Source of the DNA: Curtobacterium flaccumfaciens UCD-AKU
GTDB taxonomy: Bacteria > Actinomycetota > Actinomycetes > Actinomycetales > Microbacteriaceae
Direction: 5' to 3'
NCBI RefSeq assembly: GCF_000349565.1
Contig: NZ_KB714631.1
Location: 430,683-475,064, forward strand
Length of the DNA stretch: 44,382 nucleotides
The position numbers and the translations under genes are program-made. Of this stretch, positions 19,445 to 28,228 are shown piece by piece. Below the pieces are notes generated by a model that was not told where the DNA came from, searched no databases, and saw only the letters and a program-made list of their open reading frames with translations. The first letter of the stretch is position 1. Each line of letters begins with the position of its first letter.

Positions 19445-19894
19445 ATGTTCAAGAAATTCGGCCGTCGTTCGGCAATGATGACGCTCGCCGCCATCGTCGG
19501 GACGCTCGGCCTCGTACTGACGGCGGCTCCGGCCCAGGCAACCACCACCACGCTCAGTGGGCCGATCTCCGAATGCAACTTCACGCTGAAGTACGGCGTC
19601 GCGCGGACGAACAGCAACGCGCAGAACGCGGTCTCGTTCCGTCCGACGAACACCGGTGGGTGCGGAGCACCGCTGACGCTTGCTCTCCGCAACTCTTCCG
19701 GTTCGACTTTCGCTCGTGGGACGGCGAACTCTGGCAAGACCGTCGCCATCAAGGCTGACAACGGCAAGTACTGGGTGGGAGCGGGAACCTTCTACATCAA
19801 CGCGGGCATCAATGGTGCTTGCGGTTCGTCGACTTGTGCGCAGGGGCATTCCTGGTCGGCTTCGTTCACCTACAACGTGCGCTGGACCCCCTGA
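19445..19894 (+). CDS. Small secreted cysteine-containing protein of unknown function
   Basis: The ATG at 19445 has AGGGGA five bases upstream. The 149-residue product has a clear Sec signal peptide (basic FKKFGRR, hydrophobic core, cleavage after AQA at residue 32). The mature part of about 117 residues is rich in Thr, Ser, Asn and Gly and has four cysteines (ECNF, GGCG, GACG, STCA), enough for two disulfides. It looks like a small folded beta-rich extracellular protein. I do not recognise a family; a binding protein or toxin/bacteriocin-like role is possible but not supported by any motif. Confidence 0.75.
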   Translation: MFKKFGRRSAMMTLAAIVGTLGLVLTAAPAQATTTTLSGPISECNFTLKYGVARTNSNAQNAVSFRPTNTGGCGAPLTLALRNSSGSTFARGTANSGKTVAIKADNGKYWVGAGTFYINAGINGACGSSTCAQGHSWSASFTYNVRWTP

Positions 19895-19899
19895 TCTGA

Positions 19900-19953
19900 T
19901 GCGTGCGGTGCTCCTACGGCGGCCGACACAACGCCGGCGGAACGCCGCACGCA
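19900..19953 (+). terminator. Possible terminator after the secreted protein
   Basis: TGCGTGCGG (19900-19908) and CCGCACGCA (19945-19953) are complementary, with a GC-rich loop that can pair further. It starts six bases after the stop codon. Confidence 0.45.
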
Positions 19954-20098
19954 CCGAGCACAGGGGAGCCGATCATCGCTACTGCAGCCCGCGAGAAGAG
20001 GTTCTCCGACTGATCGCAACGGATCCGTCGAGTGGAGTCTCCTGGGCAACCAGTCGGTGCCCCTCGATGCCCTATGGGTCTCGAACTTCAGCCATGCA

Positions 20099-20136
20099 AG
20101 CGAAGGCCCCGATCCTGATGGATCGGGGCCTTCGCT
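20099..20136. terminator. 17-bp perfect hairpin downstream of tRNA-Pro
   Basis: The arms 20099-20115 and 20120-20136 pair perfectly around TGAT. It lies 21 bases past the 3' end of the minus-strand tRNA-Pro gene and is the likely terminator for it. Confidence 0.8.
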
Positions 20137-20156
20137 GTCCACTGTCTCAACACAGT

Positions 20157-20231
<75 letters not shown>

Positions 20232-20265
20232 CGGTGTGATCACTCCGTACCGGAGCAACCAGACA

Positions 20266-20271
20266 ATACTA
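20266..20271 (-). promoter_or_regulatory. Putative -10 of the tRNA-Pro promoter
   Basis: On the minus strand TAGTAT would start transcription near 20259, about 28 bases before the tRNA. No clear -35 is visible. Confidence 0.35.
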
Positions 20272-20324
20272 TCCGATGATCCAGGGTGCTCACGACCATC
20301 CGGCGAACTCCCGGGCGCGTCGGT

Positions 20325-21281
20325 TCAGGAAGCCCGTGCGGTGAGGGTGACCACGACGGCCTCGGGTCGGCAGGCGAACCGGACGGGCGCGTAGATCGAG
20401 GTGCCGAGGCCGGCCGAGACCTCGAGCCACGACCAGTGGTTGCGGTGCTCCCACTTGTGCAGCCCGCTGGCGTACCGGCGGGGGAGGTCGCTGTTCGTGA
20501 CGAGCGCACCGACCCCGGGGACCGCGACCTGGCCGCCGTGGGTGTGACCGGCGAAGATGATGTCGGCGCCCTGCGTCACGAACGCGTCGAGCACGCGACG
20601 GTAGGGGGCGTGCGTGACACCGATCGCGACGGGCGCGGGGCCGTCCTCGTCCTCGGACCACGGCACGTCACTGCGCATCTCGTCGACGTTGGTGGGCAGC
20701 AGGTCGAGGCGGTCCCAGTCGCGGTGCGCGTCCGAGGTGCCGAACAGCTCGAACCGGGAGCCGCGGAGCTCGATCGCGTGCGCCTGGTCGTTCAGGTCGA
20801 GCCAGCCGAGCGACTCGAAGAACGCCGTCTGCCGGTCGATGTCGAGACCGACGGGCTCCGCCGCCTTGTGCATCCGGCTCGGGCCCGAGAAGTACTTGAG
20901 CGGGTTGCGCGGGGACGGCCCGAAGAAGTCGTTCGACCCGTAGGCGAACACCCCGGGGACCCCGCGGAACGGCTCGAGCGCGTACTCCACGGCAGCGTTC
21001 GCGGTCGCGTGGCCGAGGTTGTCGCCGGTGTTCACGATGAAGTCCGGCTCGACCAGGCTCAGGTCGCGCAGCCACTGCTGCTTGTCGGCCTGCCACGGGG
21101 CCATGTGGATGTCGGACAGGTGCAGGACGGTCACGTCACGGGAACCCGGCGGGAGCACCGGGACGGTCTCCCACCGGATCCCGAAGCGGCGACGTTCGAC
21201 GAGCGAGCCCCACGCTGCCGAAGCAGCCCCGACGGCCGCGCCTGCAGCGAGGACGCCGAGTGCGGCGCGGCTGCGGGTCAC
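20325..21281 (-). CDS. Metallophosphoesterase, membrane-anchored or exported
   Basis: The 318-residue protein has the calcineurin-like metal-binding motifs in order: DIH (D57, H59), GDN (86-88), GSND (115-118, in the place of GNHD/E) and GHTHGG near 256-261. The N-terminus (residues 8-25) is hydrophobic, so the enzyme is probably attached to or exported across the membrane. The substrate is unknown. The GTG start at 21281 overlaps the stop of the penicillin-binding protein gene by four bases (GTGA); pairing of these two genes is common in Actinobacteria, suggesting a role at the cell envelope. Confidence 0.9.
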   Translation of the reverse strand: MTRSRAALGVLAAGAAVGAASAAWGSLVERRRFGIRWETVPVLPPGSRDVTVLHLSDIHMAPWQADKQQWLRDLSLVEPDFIVNTGDNLGHATANAAVEYALEPFRGVPGVFAYGSNDFFGPSPRNPLKYFSGPSRMHKAAEPVGLDIDRQTAFFESLGWLDLNDQAHAIELRGSRFELFGTSDAHRDWDRLDLLPTNVDEMRSDVPWSEDEDGPAPVAIGVTHAPYRRVLDAFVTQGADIIFAGHTHGGQVAVPGVGALVTNSDLPRRYASGLHKWEHRNHWSWLEVSAGLGTSIYAPVRFACRPEAVVVTLTARAS

Positions 21282-23839
21282 TTGCAGTCCTTGGGCGCCT
21301 TGCCGTCCTTGTCGCCGTAGAGCTTGATCCGCACCTGGTCGTCCTTGTTCGCCGTGGCGCTGATCGCCGGGTCGACCGCGGCGACCTTGCAGGTCTTGCC
21401 GCCGCCGCCCTTGGCGTAGTCATCGGTGATGCTGACGTTGGTGAAGCCGGCGTCGTTCAGGGCCGAGCGGGCATCCCCGAGGGAGTTGCCGCCGATCTCC
21501 GGAACGGTCGCCTGGGTGCCGTCCGACGTGTAGACGGTGACGCTCGAACCCGAGGACAGGAGCGCACCCGCCGCCGGGGAGGTGGAGGTCACGGAACCGG
21601 GGTTCCCCGGGCCGGGGCGTGCTCCGCCGTCGACGTAGGTGAACCCGGCGCCCGAGATCGCCGCGCGGGCCTCGTCCGCCGTCTTGCCCTGCAGGTTCGG
21701 CAGGGCCTTGGCGTTGCCGCGGATCGCGGTCTGCTGTGGGTCCGTGAACGGGCCAGCGGGGTAGATCGCGTTGATCGGGGTCATGGCCTCGCGCCACACC
21801 TTGGCGCGGTCTCCGGCGTACGTACCGCCGACACCGTTGCTGTAGTGACGGAGGTTGTTCTTCTTACCGTCGGTGTTGCCCTGCCAGTAGGCGGTGGCGA
21901 CTCGCGAGCTCGCACCGACGAGCCAGATCTGGTCAGCCTCGTCGGTGGTACCCGTCTTGCCGAACAGCTGGGTTCCGTCGGGCGTCTGCGCGCCCACTGC
22001 CGTTCCGCTCCTGATCGTGCCCTTCATCGCGTAGATGGCCGCCTGGGCGAAGGCCGGATCGACGGCCTGCTGGCAGTCCTTGGTCTGACCGCCCAGCTTC
22101 TTGCCGGACGGGGAGGTGATCTCGTCGATGGCGATCGGCTTGCAGTAGATGCCGTTGTTCGCGACGGCGGCGTAGGCAGCTGCCATGGTCATCGGAGCGA
22201 TCTCGTTCGTGCCAAGGATCGCGGAAGGGTTCTGGTACTGGAGCTCTCCGCCGTCCGCCCGGTGGACACCGAGCGACTGCGCGATGTCACGGATGTCGCA
22301 GAGGTCGAGCTTCTGGGCCATCGAGGCGAACGCACCGTTGATCGAGCCAGCAGTGGCTCCCATCACGCTCCAGTTGCCGCCCTCGCCCGGAGCGTCGTTC
22401 GACACCGGGAAGGGGGTTCCAACGGTTTCCCCACAAATGGTCCAAGGGGAAATGGTCCGTTCCGCGCCGCTCACGGTTTCGTTCAAGCCGTGTCCGGCCT
22501 TGACCCAGTCGAGCAGGGTGAACAGCTTGTACGTTGAGCCCGTCTGGAAGCCGCCCGAGCTGCCGTACTTGTAGTCGACGCTGTAGTTGATGCTGGTCGA
22601 CGTGGGTGCGGACTTCAGCGACTCGTCGAAGTCCTTGTTCTGCGCCATCGTGATGATGCGCCCCGAACCGGCCTCGATCGAGTTGAGCGTCGACCCCAGG
22701 GCCAGGTTCGTCTCGGCCTTGTTGTCGTAGGTGTTCAGCAGGCGCTTCTGCTCGGCGTTCAGATCGATGTTCAGCGTCGTCTGGATCTTGTAGCCGCCGT
22801 TGCGCCACGCGGTGTCGCGGGCCTTCTGCGAGGAGCCGAGCTGCGACATCTCGAGCACGACCTTCTTGGCGTAGTCGCAGAAGAACTGCGAGCCGTCGCC
22901 GACCGAGGACCGGCACCCCTGCGAGGGCTGCGTCAGGTGCACGTAGTCCGCCGGCTTCGACAGGCGGGCCTTGCGGTACTCGGCCTCGGTGAGGTTCTTC
23001 TGGGCGTACATCGATCGGAGCACGACGTTGCGTCTGGCGACGTTGGCGTCGTACTTCTTCGGGTTCGACAGGTTGCGCGCCTCGGGGTACTGCACGATCG
23101 CGATGAGCGACGCGGCCTCGGCCGGGGTCAGGTCGGTGGCGCTCTTGTTGTAGTAGTGCTGCGCCGCGGCCTGGACGCCGTACGTCTGGTCGCCGAAGTA
23201 GGCGATGTTCAGGTAGGCGGTGAGGATCTCCTTCTTGGAGTACTTCTTCGCCAGCCCGATCGCGAGCTTCATCTCCTCGAGCTTGCGGGGGATGGTCTGC
23301 TCGACGGCCTCGTTGTAGGCCTTCTCCTGCTCCTTCTTGGTGGGGAGGTTCAGGGCTTCGTTCATCTTGATGTTGCGGACGAGCTGCATGGTCAGCGTCG
23401 ACCCACCGCCCGAGTCGCCGAGGCCGCCCGCGATGCTGCCCACACCGGCGCGGATGAGCGACGTCATGTCGACGCCGCCGTGGTCGTAGAAGCGCTTGTC
23501 CTCGCCGTCGATCGCCGCGTTCTTCAGCTGGTCGCTGATCTGGTCGAACTTCAGCTCTTGGCGGTTCTGGTCGTACAGGGTCGCGAAGTGCACGGACTTG
23601 CCGCCCGAGTACGCGTACAGCTCGTTGCGCTGCGGCAGGTCACCGATCTCGATGTACTCCGGCAGGGACTCGAACACGCCGATCGTGGACGTCGTCGTGA
23701 CACCGGCGACGGCGATGGCCGGCGTGACGCCGATCGTGACGAGCAGGCCGGCGAGGGCACTGAACCCGACGAATCCGATGAAGGCGCCGACTGCTGAGAC
23801 GGGCTTGGTCCGCGATGCAGACGTCTTCTGGGCAGACAT
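21278..23839 (-). CDS. Bifunctional penicillin-binding protein (transglycosylase/transpeptidase) with PASTA domains
   Basis: This class A PBP polymerises and cross-links peptidoglycan. The 853-residue protein starts at ATG 23839 (MSAQKTSASRTKPVSAVG). It has one membrane segment near 15-45, then a GT51 domain with EDKRFYDHGGVD and GGSTLTMQLVRN. The transpeptidase domain has S435-T-Y-K438, S499-I-N501 and K628-T-G. Two PASTA-like repeats lie at the C-terminus (LPNLQGKTADEAR, VPEIGGNSLGDAR). All catalytic motifs are intact. It resembles PonA-type proteins. An earlier in-frame ATG exists but lacks conservation. The next gene overlaps its stop. Confidence 0.95.
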   Translation of the reverse strand: MSAQKTSASRTKPVSAVGAFIGFVGFSALAGLLVTIGVTPAIAVAGVTTTSTIGVFESLPEYIEIGDLPQRNELYAYSGGKSVHFATLYDQNRQELKFDQISDQLKNAAIDGEDKRFYDHGGVDMTSLIRAGVGSIAGGLGDSGGGSTLTMQLVRNIKMNEALNLPTKKEQEKAYNEAVEQTIPRKLEEMKLAIGLAKKYSKKEILTAYLNIAYFGDQTYGVQAAAQHYYNKSATDLTPAEAASLIAIVQYPEARNLSNPKKYDANVARRNVVLRSMYAQKNLTEAEYRKARLSKPADYVHLTQPSQGCRSSVGDGSQFFCDYAKKVVLEMSQLGSSQKARDTAWRNGGYKIQTTLNIDLNAEQKRLLNTYDNKAETNLALGSTLNSIEAGSGRIITMAQNKDFDESLKSAPTSTSINYSVDYKYGSSGGFQTGSTYKLFTLLDWVKAGHGLNETVSGAERTISPWTICGETVGTPFPVSNDAPGEGGNWSVMGATAGSINGAFASMAQKLDLCDIRDIAQSLGVHRADGGELQYQNPSAILGTNEIAPMTMAAAYAAVANNGIYCKPIAIDEITSPSGKKLGGQTKDCQQAVDPAFAQAAIYAMKGTIRSGTAVGAQTPDGTQLFGKTGTTDEADQIWLVGASSRVATAYWQGNTDGKKNNLRHYSNGVGGTYAGDRAKVWREAMTPINAIYPAGPFTDPQQTAIRGNAKALPNLQGKTADEARAAISGAGFTYVDGGARPGPGNPGSVTSTSPAAGALLSSGSSVTVYTSDGTQATVPEIGGNSLGDARSALNDAGFTNVSITDDYAKGGGGKTCKVAAVDPAISATANKDDQVRIKLYGDKDGKAPKDCK

Positions 23840-23889
23840 AGGATGCAGCCTAAACGACACCCCCGACTGAAAGGCTGGCAAGGAACCGC

Positions 23890-24048
23890 ATGACTCGCTG
23901 GGAGTACTTCACCACGCCGCTGATGATCCACAACACCACCGCGATCCTCAACAACTACGGGGACGAGGGTTGGGAGCTGGTCCAGATCGTCACCGGACCC
24001 GAGGGTGGCCTCGTCGCCTACCTGAAGCGCCCCAAGGCCGACGCATGA
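23890..24048 (+). CDS. DUF4177-family small protein
   Basis: A short gene of 52 codons with AAGGA seven to eleven bases before the ATG. The product reads MTRWEYFTTPL, then NNYGDEGWELVQIV and VAYLKRPKADA, which is the pattern of DUF4177 proteins (WEY start, GWELV core). Function is unknown. Its stop overlaps the ATG of the RidA gene (ATGA), so both are translated together. It is divergent from the PBP gene with only 50 bases between. Confidence 0.88.
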   Translation: MTRWEYFTTPLMIHNTTAILNNYGDEGWELVQIVTGPEGGLVAYLKRPKADA

Positions 24049-24506
24049 CCGTCTCGGACCGAATCGCCGAACTCGGCCTGACGATCCCCGCGGTCGCCGC
24101 GCCCGTCGCCGCCTACGTGCCCGCCGTCGTGACGGGCCAGTACGTCTACACGGCGGGTCAGCTGCCCTTCGTCGACGGCACCCTGCCCGTGACCGGCAAG
24201 GTCGGTACCGACGTCGACGCGGAGACCGCTGCCGCCCAGGCACGCGTCGCCGCGCTGAACGCCCTGGCTGCCGTGCAGTCGGTCGCCGGTTCGCTCGACC
24301 GCGTTGCCCGGGTCGTCAAGGTCACCGTCTTCGTCGCGTCGGACCCGTCGTTCACCGGCCAGCCCGGTGTCGCGAACGGCGCGTCGACCCTGGTCGGCGA
24401 GGTCTTCGGCGACGCCGGCGTCCACGCGCGGAGCGCGGTGGGCGTCGCGGTGCTCCCGCTGGACGCACCGGTCGAGGTCGAGCTGGTGGTGGAACTGACG
24501 TCCTGA
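24045..24506 (+). CDS. RidA-family protein
   Basis: The 153-residue protein has the RidA/YjgF fold: VVTGQYVYTAGQLPFVDG near residue 30, QARVAALNALAAVQSVAGSL, then VVKVTVFVASDPSF and a C-terminal ARSAVGVAVLPLDAPVEVEL. RidA enzymes hydrolyse reactive enamines/imines made by PLP enzymes. The usual catalytic Arg of RidA, in the final block, is represented by R in ARSAVGV, so activity is plausible. It belongs to the longer actinobacterial subgroup. It overlaps the DUF4177 gene by four bases. Confidence 0.9.
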   Translation: MTVSDRIAELGLTIPAVAAPVAAYVPAVVTGQYVYTAGQLPFVDGTLPVTGKVGTDVDAETAAAQARVAALNALAAVQSVAGSLDRVARVVKVTVFVASDPSFTGQPGVANGASTLVGEVFGDAGVHARSAVGVAVLPLDAPVEVELVVELTS

Positions 24507-24528
24507 CGGACCGTCAGCAGTGAAGCGA

Positions 24529-24577
24529 ACGCAGGTGGGGCCTCCCGTCCGACATGGACTGGAGGCCCCACCTGCGT
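24529..24577. terminator. Bidirectional terminator between RidA and acs
   Basis: ACGCAGGTGGGGCCTCC (24529-24545) and GGAGGCCCCACCTGCGT (24561-24577) are perfect 17-base complements around a 15-base loop. It serves the convergent RidA and acs genes. The bases CCTCCCGTCC are the complement of the GGACGGGAGG core found in the 3350-3401 hairpin. Confidence 0.85.
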
Positions 24578-24585
24578 GACACGGA

Positions 24586-26538
24586 CTACATGAGTTCCGC
24601 GATGGTCGCCATGATCGTCGGGTCGGCCAGCGTCGTCGTGTCGCCGATGCGACGGCCCTCGGCTGCGTCGCGGAGGAGTCGCCGCATGATCTTGCCGGAA
24701 CGTGTCTTCGGCAGTTCCGGCACGATGACGACCTGGCGCGGCTTCGCGATCGCGCCGATCCGCTTGCCGACCCAGTTGCGGAGCTCTGCGGCGGCGGTGT
24801 CACGGTCGACGTCGGCGGCGGCCTCGGCGGTCAGGATGACGAAGGCGACGACGGCCTGCCCGGTGGTCTCGTCGGCGGCGCCGACCACGGCGGCCTCGGC
24901 GACGCCCTCGTGGCCGACCAGGGCGGACTCGATCTCAGCGGTGGACAGGCGGTGTCCCGAGACGTTCATGACGTCGTCGACGCGACCCTGCACCCAGATG
25001 TCGCCCTCGCCGTCGAGCCGCGCACCGTCGCCGGCGAAGTAGCGGCCGGGGAACCGTGACCAGTAGGTCTCGACGAAGCGGTCCGGGTCGTTCCAGATCC
25101 CGCGCGCCATCGAGGGCCACGGCTCGGTGATCGTGAGGTAGCCGCTCTCGCCCGGTTCTGCGCGGTTGCCGTCGTCGTCGACGATCTCGGCGACGATGCC
25201 GGGCAGTGGTGTCTGCGCGGCACCGGGCTTGAGCTTCGTGACGCCGGGCAGGGCGGAGATCATGATCGCGCCGGTCTCGGTCTGCCACCACGTGTCGACG
25301 ATCGGCGTGCGGTCGTGGCCGATGACCTGCCGGTACCACTGCCACGCCTCGGGGTTGATCGGCTCGCCGACGCTGCCGAGCAGGCGGAGGGTCTCGAGGC
25401 TGCGGGCCTCCGGGATCTGCCGGCCGGCCTTCATCGCCGCACGGACCGCGGTGGGCGCGGTGTACAGGACGGTGACGCCGTACGCGTCGACCAGGTCCCA
25501 CCAGCGGCCGGGCTTCGGCTCGTCCGGCGTGCCTTCGTAGAGCACCTGGGTGACGCCGTTGGTGAGCGGGCCGTAGACGACGTAGGAGTGACCGGTGATC
25601 CAGCCGATGTCGGCGGTGCACCAGTACACGTCCTTCTCCGGGTGCATGTCGAAGACGTTCTTGTGCGTGTACGCCGCCTGGGTCAGGTAGCCGCCGGAGG
25701 TGTGCACGATGCCCTTCGGCTTCCCGGTCGTGCCCGAGGTGTACAAGATGAACAGCGGCGTCTCGGCGGGGAACGCCTGCGCCTCGTGGGTCGGTGCCGC
25801 CTTCGCCAGCTCCTCGTGCCACCACACGTCGCGGTCGTTCCACGCGATGTCGTTGCCGCCGCGCTTGACGACCAGGACGTGCTCGACCGTGTCGGTGCCC
25901 TCGCCGGTCAGCGCCTCGTCGACTGCGGGCTTGAGTGGTGAGACGGCACCGCGCCGCCACCCGCCGTCCGCGGTGACGACGAGCTTCGCGCCGGCGTCCT
26001 CGATGCGGGCACGGAGGCTCTCGGCACTGAACCCACCGAAGACGACCGAGTGCACGGCGCCGATGCGGGCGACGGCGAGCATCGTCACGACGGCCTCGGG
26101 GATGAGCGGCAGGTAGACGACCACGCGGTCGCCCTGGCCGACACCGAGGTCGGTGAGCATGTTCGCGGCGCGCTGCACCTCGGCGGTGAGCTCGGCGTAG
26201 GTGATCCGGCGCGTGTCGCCCGGGGCACCCTCAAAGTGGATCGCGACACGGTCGCCGTTGCCCGCCCGCACGTGCCGGTCGAGGCAGTTCTCGGCGACGT
26301 TGAGCGTGCCGTCGGCGAACCACTTCGCGAACGGGGCGCCGGACCAGTCCAGGGTCTGCGTGAACGGGGTGCGCCAGTCGAGCAGGGAGCGGGACTGTTC
26401 GGCCCAGAACGCCTCGCGGTCGGCCGATGCTGCGTGGTGGAGGTCCTCGCCGGCGACCGCGTCGGCCACGAACTCGGGTGGCGGCGCGAACGTCGCTCCG
26501 TCGTCGCCTCGGGGGTCGGTCTGGGTCGGAGTGGACAT
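24586..26538 (-). CDS. acs: Acetyl-CoA synthetase
   Basis: It activates acetate to acetyl-CoA through acetyl-AMP. The 650-residue protein has the normal Acs length. Visible motifs are LYTSGTTGKPKGIVHTSGGY (AMP binding), WCTADIGWITGHSYVVYGPL, DTWWQTETGAIMIS, and KTRSGKIMRR with K616, the lysine that is acetylated to control the enzyme in other bacteria. The ATG at 26538 has AAGGA seven bases upstream. The 6C RNA is transcribed divergently about 155 bases away. Confidence 0.97.
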   Translation of the reverse strand: MSTPTQTDPRGDDGATFAPPPEFVADAVAGEDLHHAASADREAFWAEQSRSLLDWRTPFTQTLDWSGAPFAKWFADGTLNVAENCLDRHVRAGNGDRVAIHFEGAPGDTRRITYAELTAEVQRAANMLTDLGVGQGDRVVVYLPLIPEAVVTMLAVARIGAVHSVVFGGFSAESLRARIEDAGAKLVVTADGGWRRGAVSPLKPAVDEALTGEGTDTVEHVLVVKRGGNDIAWNDRDVWWHEELAKAAPTHEAQAFPAETPLFILYTSGTTGKPKGIVHTSGGYLTQAAYTHKNVFDMHPEKDVYWCTADIGWITGHSYVVYGPLTNGVTQVLYEGTPDEPKPGRWWDLVDAYGVTVLYTAPTAVRAAMKAGRQIPEARSLETLRLLGSVGEPINPEAWQWYRQVIGHDRTPIVDTWWQTETGAIMISALPGVTKLKPGAAQTPLPGIVAEIVDDDGNRAEPGESGYLTITEPWPSMARGIWNDPDRFVETYWSRFPGRYFAGDGARLDGEGDIWVQGRVDDVMNVSGHRLSTAEIESALVGHEGVAEAAVVGAADETTGQAVVAFVILTAEAAADVDRDTAAAELRNWVGKRIGAIAKPRQVVIVPELPKTRSGKIMRRLLRDAAEGRRIGDTTTLADPTIMATIAELM

Positions 26539-26681
26539 CGATGTCCTTTCGCGTCGTTGCGGCCTCTGGTGGCATCCGTCGCCGGTGCCTGCGTGCATCC
26601 GGAGACTACCCCTCGGCCGGGTCGGGGTGCGGCACGCCCGGAGGTCGTGTCCGGGGTTGCCCCGGAGGGGTGATCGTGGGG

Positions 26682-26687
26682 TACAGT
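26682..26687 (+). promoter_or_regulatory. -10 element for the 6C RNA
   Basis: TACAGT, preceded by a possible TTGCCC -35 at 26657-26662 (19-base spacer), would start transcription near 26694, just before the two C-loop hairpins. Confidence 0.55.
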
Positions 26688-26693
26688 AGTTCT

Positions 26694-26790
26694 CGCTGGA
26701 CTCGTTTCCGGCGGCATCGAATCGGATTCCCCCCAATCCCTCGATGTCAAGGCGGCACCTGTTCCCCCCAACCGGTGCCGCCTCTTCTGT
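26694..26790 (+). ncRNA. 6C small RNA
   Basis: Two hairpins each show six cytosines in the loop. Hairpin 1: CATCGA (26715-26720) with TCGATG (26741-26746), inner stem GGATT/AATCC and loop CCCCCC (26729-26734). Hairpin 2: AGGCGGCACC (26750-26759) with GGTGCCGCCT (26774-26783), inner GTT/AAC and loop CCCCCC (26764-26769). It is followed by a U-rich stretch (CTTCTGTTT), so hairpin 2 also acts as terminator. This is the defining architecture of the actinobacterial 6C RNA family (B11 in Mycobacterium tuberculosis). The C-rich loops are thought to pair with G-rich ribosome binding sites of target mRNAs. The start is inferred from the -10. Confidence 0.9.
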
Positions 26791-27115
26791 TTCCCGGGGT
26801 CTGACTCGAGCATCGGCCGCTCGTCGGGCTCTGGCATGTGCCCCGATCCGCACAGGGACGCCGGTCGCGTGGACAGACCGGTCCATGCTCGTGCATGCAT
26901 TCTGCATGTTCTTGCGTAGCAGGTGCTACGTCCAGTCCGGACGCCGGGAGCAGGGGTGGTGGGTGATCCTGGTGGCCTCGGTGTCCGATCATCGACCGGG
27001 GTACGGCTTTCCGTTTCGGGGGACAAACCGGTCCATTGGTGGGGCAGCTCGGTGTTGTCCACAGAAGTGGGGACCGGCCGATCGGCGCCCTCGAGCGTTC
27101 CCTACCGTCGGCGGT
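26791..27115. other. Intergenic region upstream of the tad locus with two tight palindromes
   Basis: No gene is seen. CATGCA-TTC-TGCATG (26894-26908) and CGTAGCA-GG-TGCTACG (26915-26930) are perfect inverted repeats six bases apart. A short motif ACCGGTCCAT occurs at about 26878 and 27028. TACCGT (27103-27108) lies seven bases before the tadA ATG and may be its -10. The palindromes lie about 190 bases upstream of that. Confidence 0.5.
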
Positions 27116-28228
27116 ATGCCACTCCACCGTGCTCCTCCGCTTTCTCCGCTTGCTCGTGGTTCGTCCGCGTCCACGTCGGCGTCGCACGCGCTGACGTCGT
27201 CTGCGTCTGCGTCCGCGTCGGCAGCGCTCTCGCCACCGCCCCCTCCTTCCGCCCCGTTCCTGCCCGGCGCCGCACCGCCGGCACGTCGCCGTGCGGCCGT
27301 GGTCGTCGAGTTCGAGGAACTCGCGGCCCTGGTGGCGGACGCCGCCGTGACGGACGTCCTGGTGCTCGGCGGCGTGGGGACGTGGGTCGACCGCGGCACC
27401 GGACTCGAAGCCGTCCAGCCTCGGCTGACCGAGACGCGTGCCCGCGAACTCGCGACCCGTCTCGTCGCGCTCGGTGGTCGTCACGTCGACGAGACCACGC
27501 CGTGCGCGGACGTCCGGCACGGTGACGGTGTCCGGGTCCACGTCGTCCTGGCCCCGGTGTCCGTCGGGGGCACCGCGGTGTCGATCCGACTGCCACAGGT
27601 CCACCGACCCTCGCTCGCCGCCCTCGAACGCGGCGGGACCTTCGCGTTCGTTCCGCGGTCGGTCGTCGAGGACGCCGTCGCCGCGCGCCGGAACGTCCTG
27701 GTCACCGGTGCGACCGGCAGCGGCAAGACCACCCTGCTCGCGGCGATGCTCGGGAGCGTCCCCGTCGACGAGCGCATCGTGACGGTGGAGGACGTCGCAG
27801 AGCTCCGGATCGCCCACCCGCACGTCGTCGCGCTCGAAGCGCGGCAGGCGAACGCCGAGGGGGTCGGCGCGCTCGGTCTCGACCGACTCGTGCGCGAAGC
27901 GCTCCGGATGCGGCCCGACCGGATCGCCGTGGGGGAGTGCCGTGGCGCCGAGGTCCGCGAACTCCTCTCCGCGCTGAACACCGGGCACGACGGCGGAGCG
28001 GGCACGGTGCACGCCAACGGCATCGCCGACGTCGCTGCGCGCCTCGAAGCACTCGGAGCGCTCGCCGGCCTCGGTGCCGAGGCGCTGGCCCGGCAGGCCG
28101 TCAGCGCCTTCGACCTGGTCCTGCACGTGGAGCGACGAGCCGGACAGCGGCGGCTCGGCGGCGTGGGCACGTTGCACGTCGGTCCGGACGGGAGGCTCGA
28201 GGTGCGCCAGGTGGACGGGCTGCGGTGA
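27116..28228 (+). CDS. tadA: TadA-type secretion/pilus ATPase
   Basis: The 370-residue protein is the motor ATPase of a Flp/Tad pilus system (CpaF family). Residues 12-55 are a low-complexity Ser/Ala/Pro stretch; the conserved protein begins near residue 60. Walker A is GATGSGKTT with K204. The Asp box VTVEDVAELRI, the Walker B region RPDRIAVGECRG and the His box GTVHANG follow. The ATG at 27116 lacks a Shine-Dalgarno sequence; a later start near 27299 would remove the low-complexity part and cannot be excluded. It overlaps the next gene by four bases (GTGA). Confidence 0.9.
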   Translation: MPLHRAPPLSPLARGSSASTSASHALTSSASASASAALSPPPPPSAPFLPGAAPPARRRAAVVVEFEELAALVADAAVTDVLVLGGVGTWVDRGTGLEAVQPRLTETRARELATRLVALGGRHVDETTPCADVRHGDGVRVHVVLAPVSVGGTAVSIRLPQVHRPSLAALERGGTFAFVPRSVVEDAVAARRNVLVTGATGSGKTTLLAAMLGSVPVDERIVTVEDVAELRIAHPHVVALEARQANAEGVGALGLDRLVREALRMRPDRIAVGECRGAEVRELLSALNTGHDGGAGTVHANGIADVAARLEALGALAGLGAEALARQAVSAFDLVLHVERRAGQRRLGGVGTLHVGPDGRLEVRQVDGLR

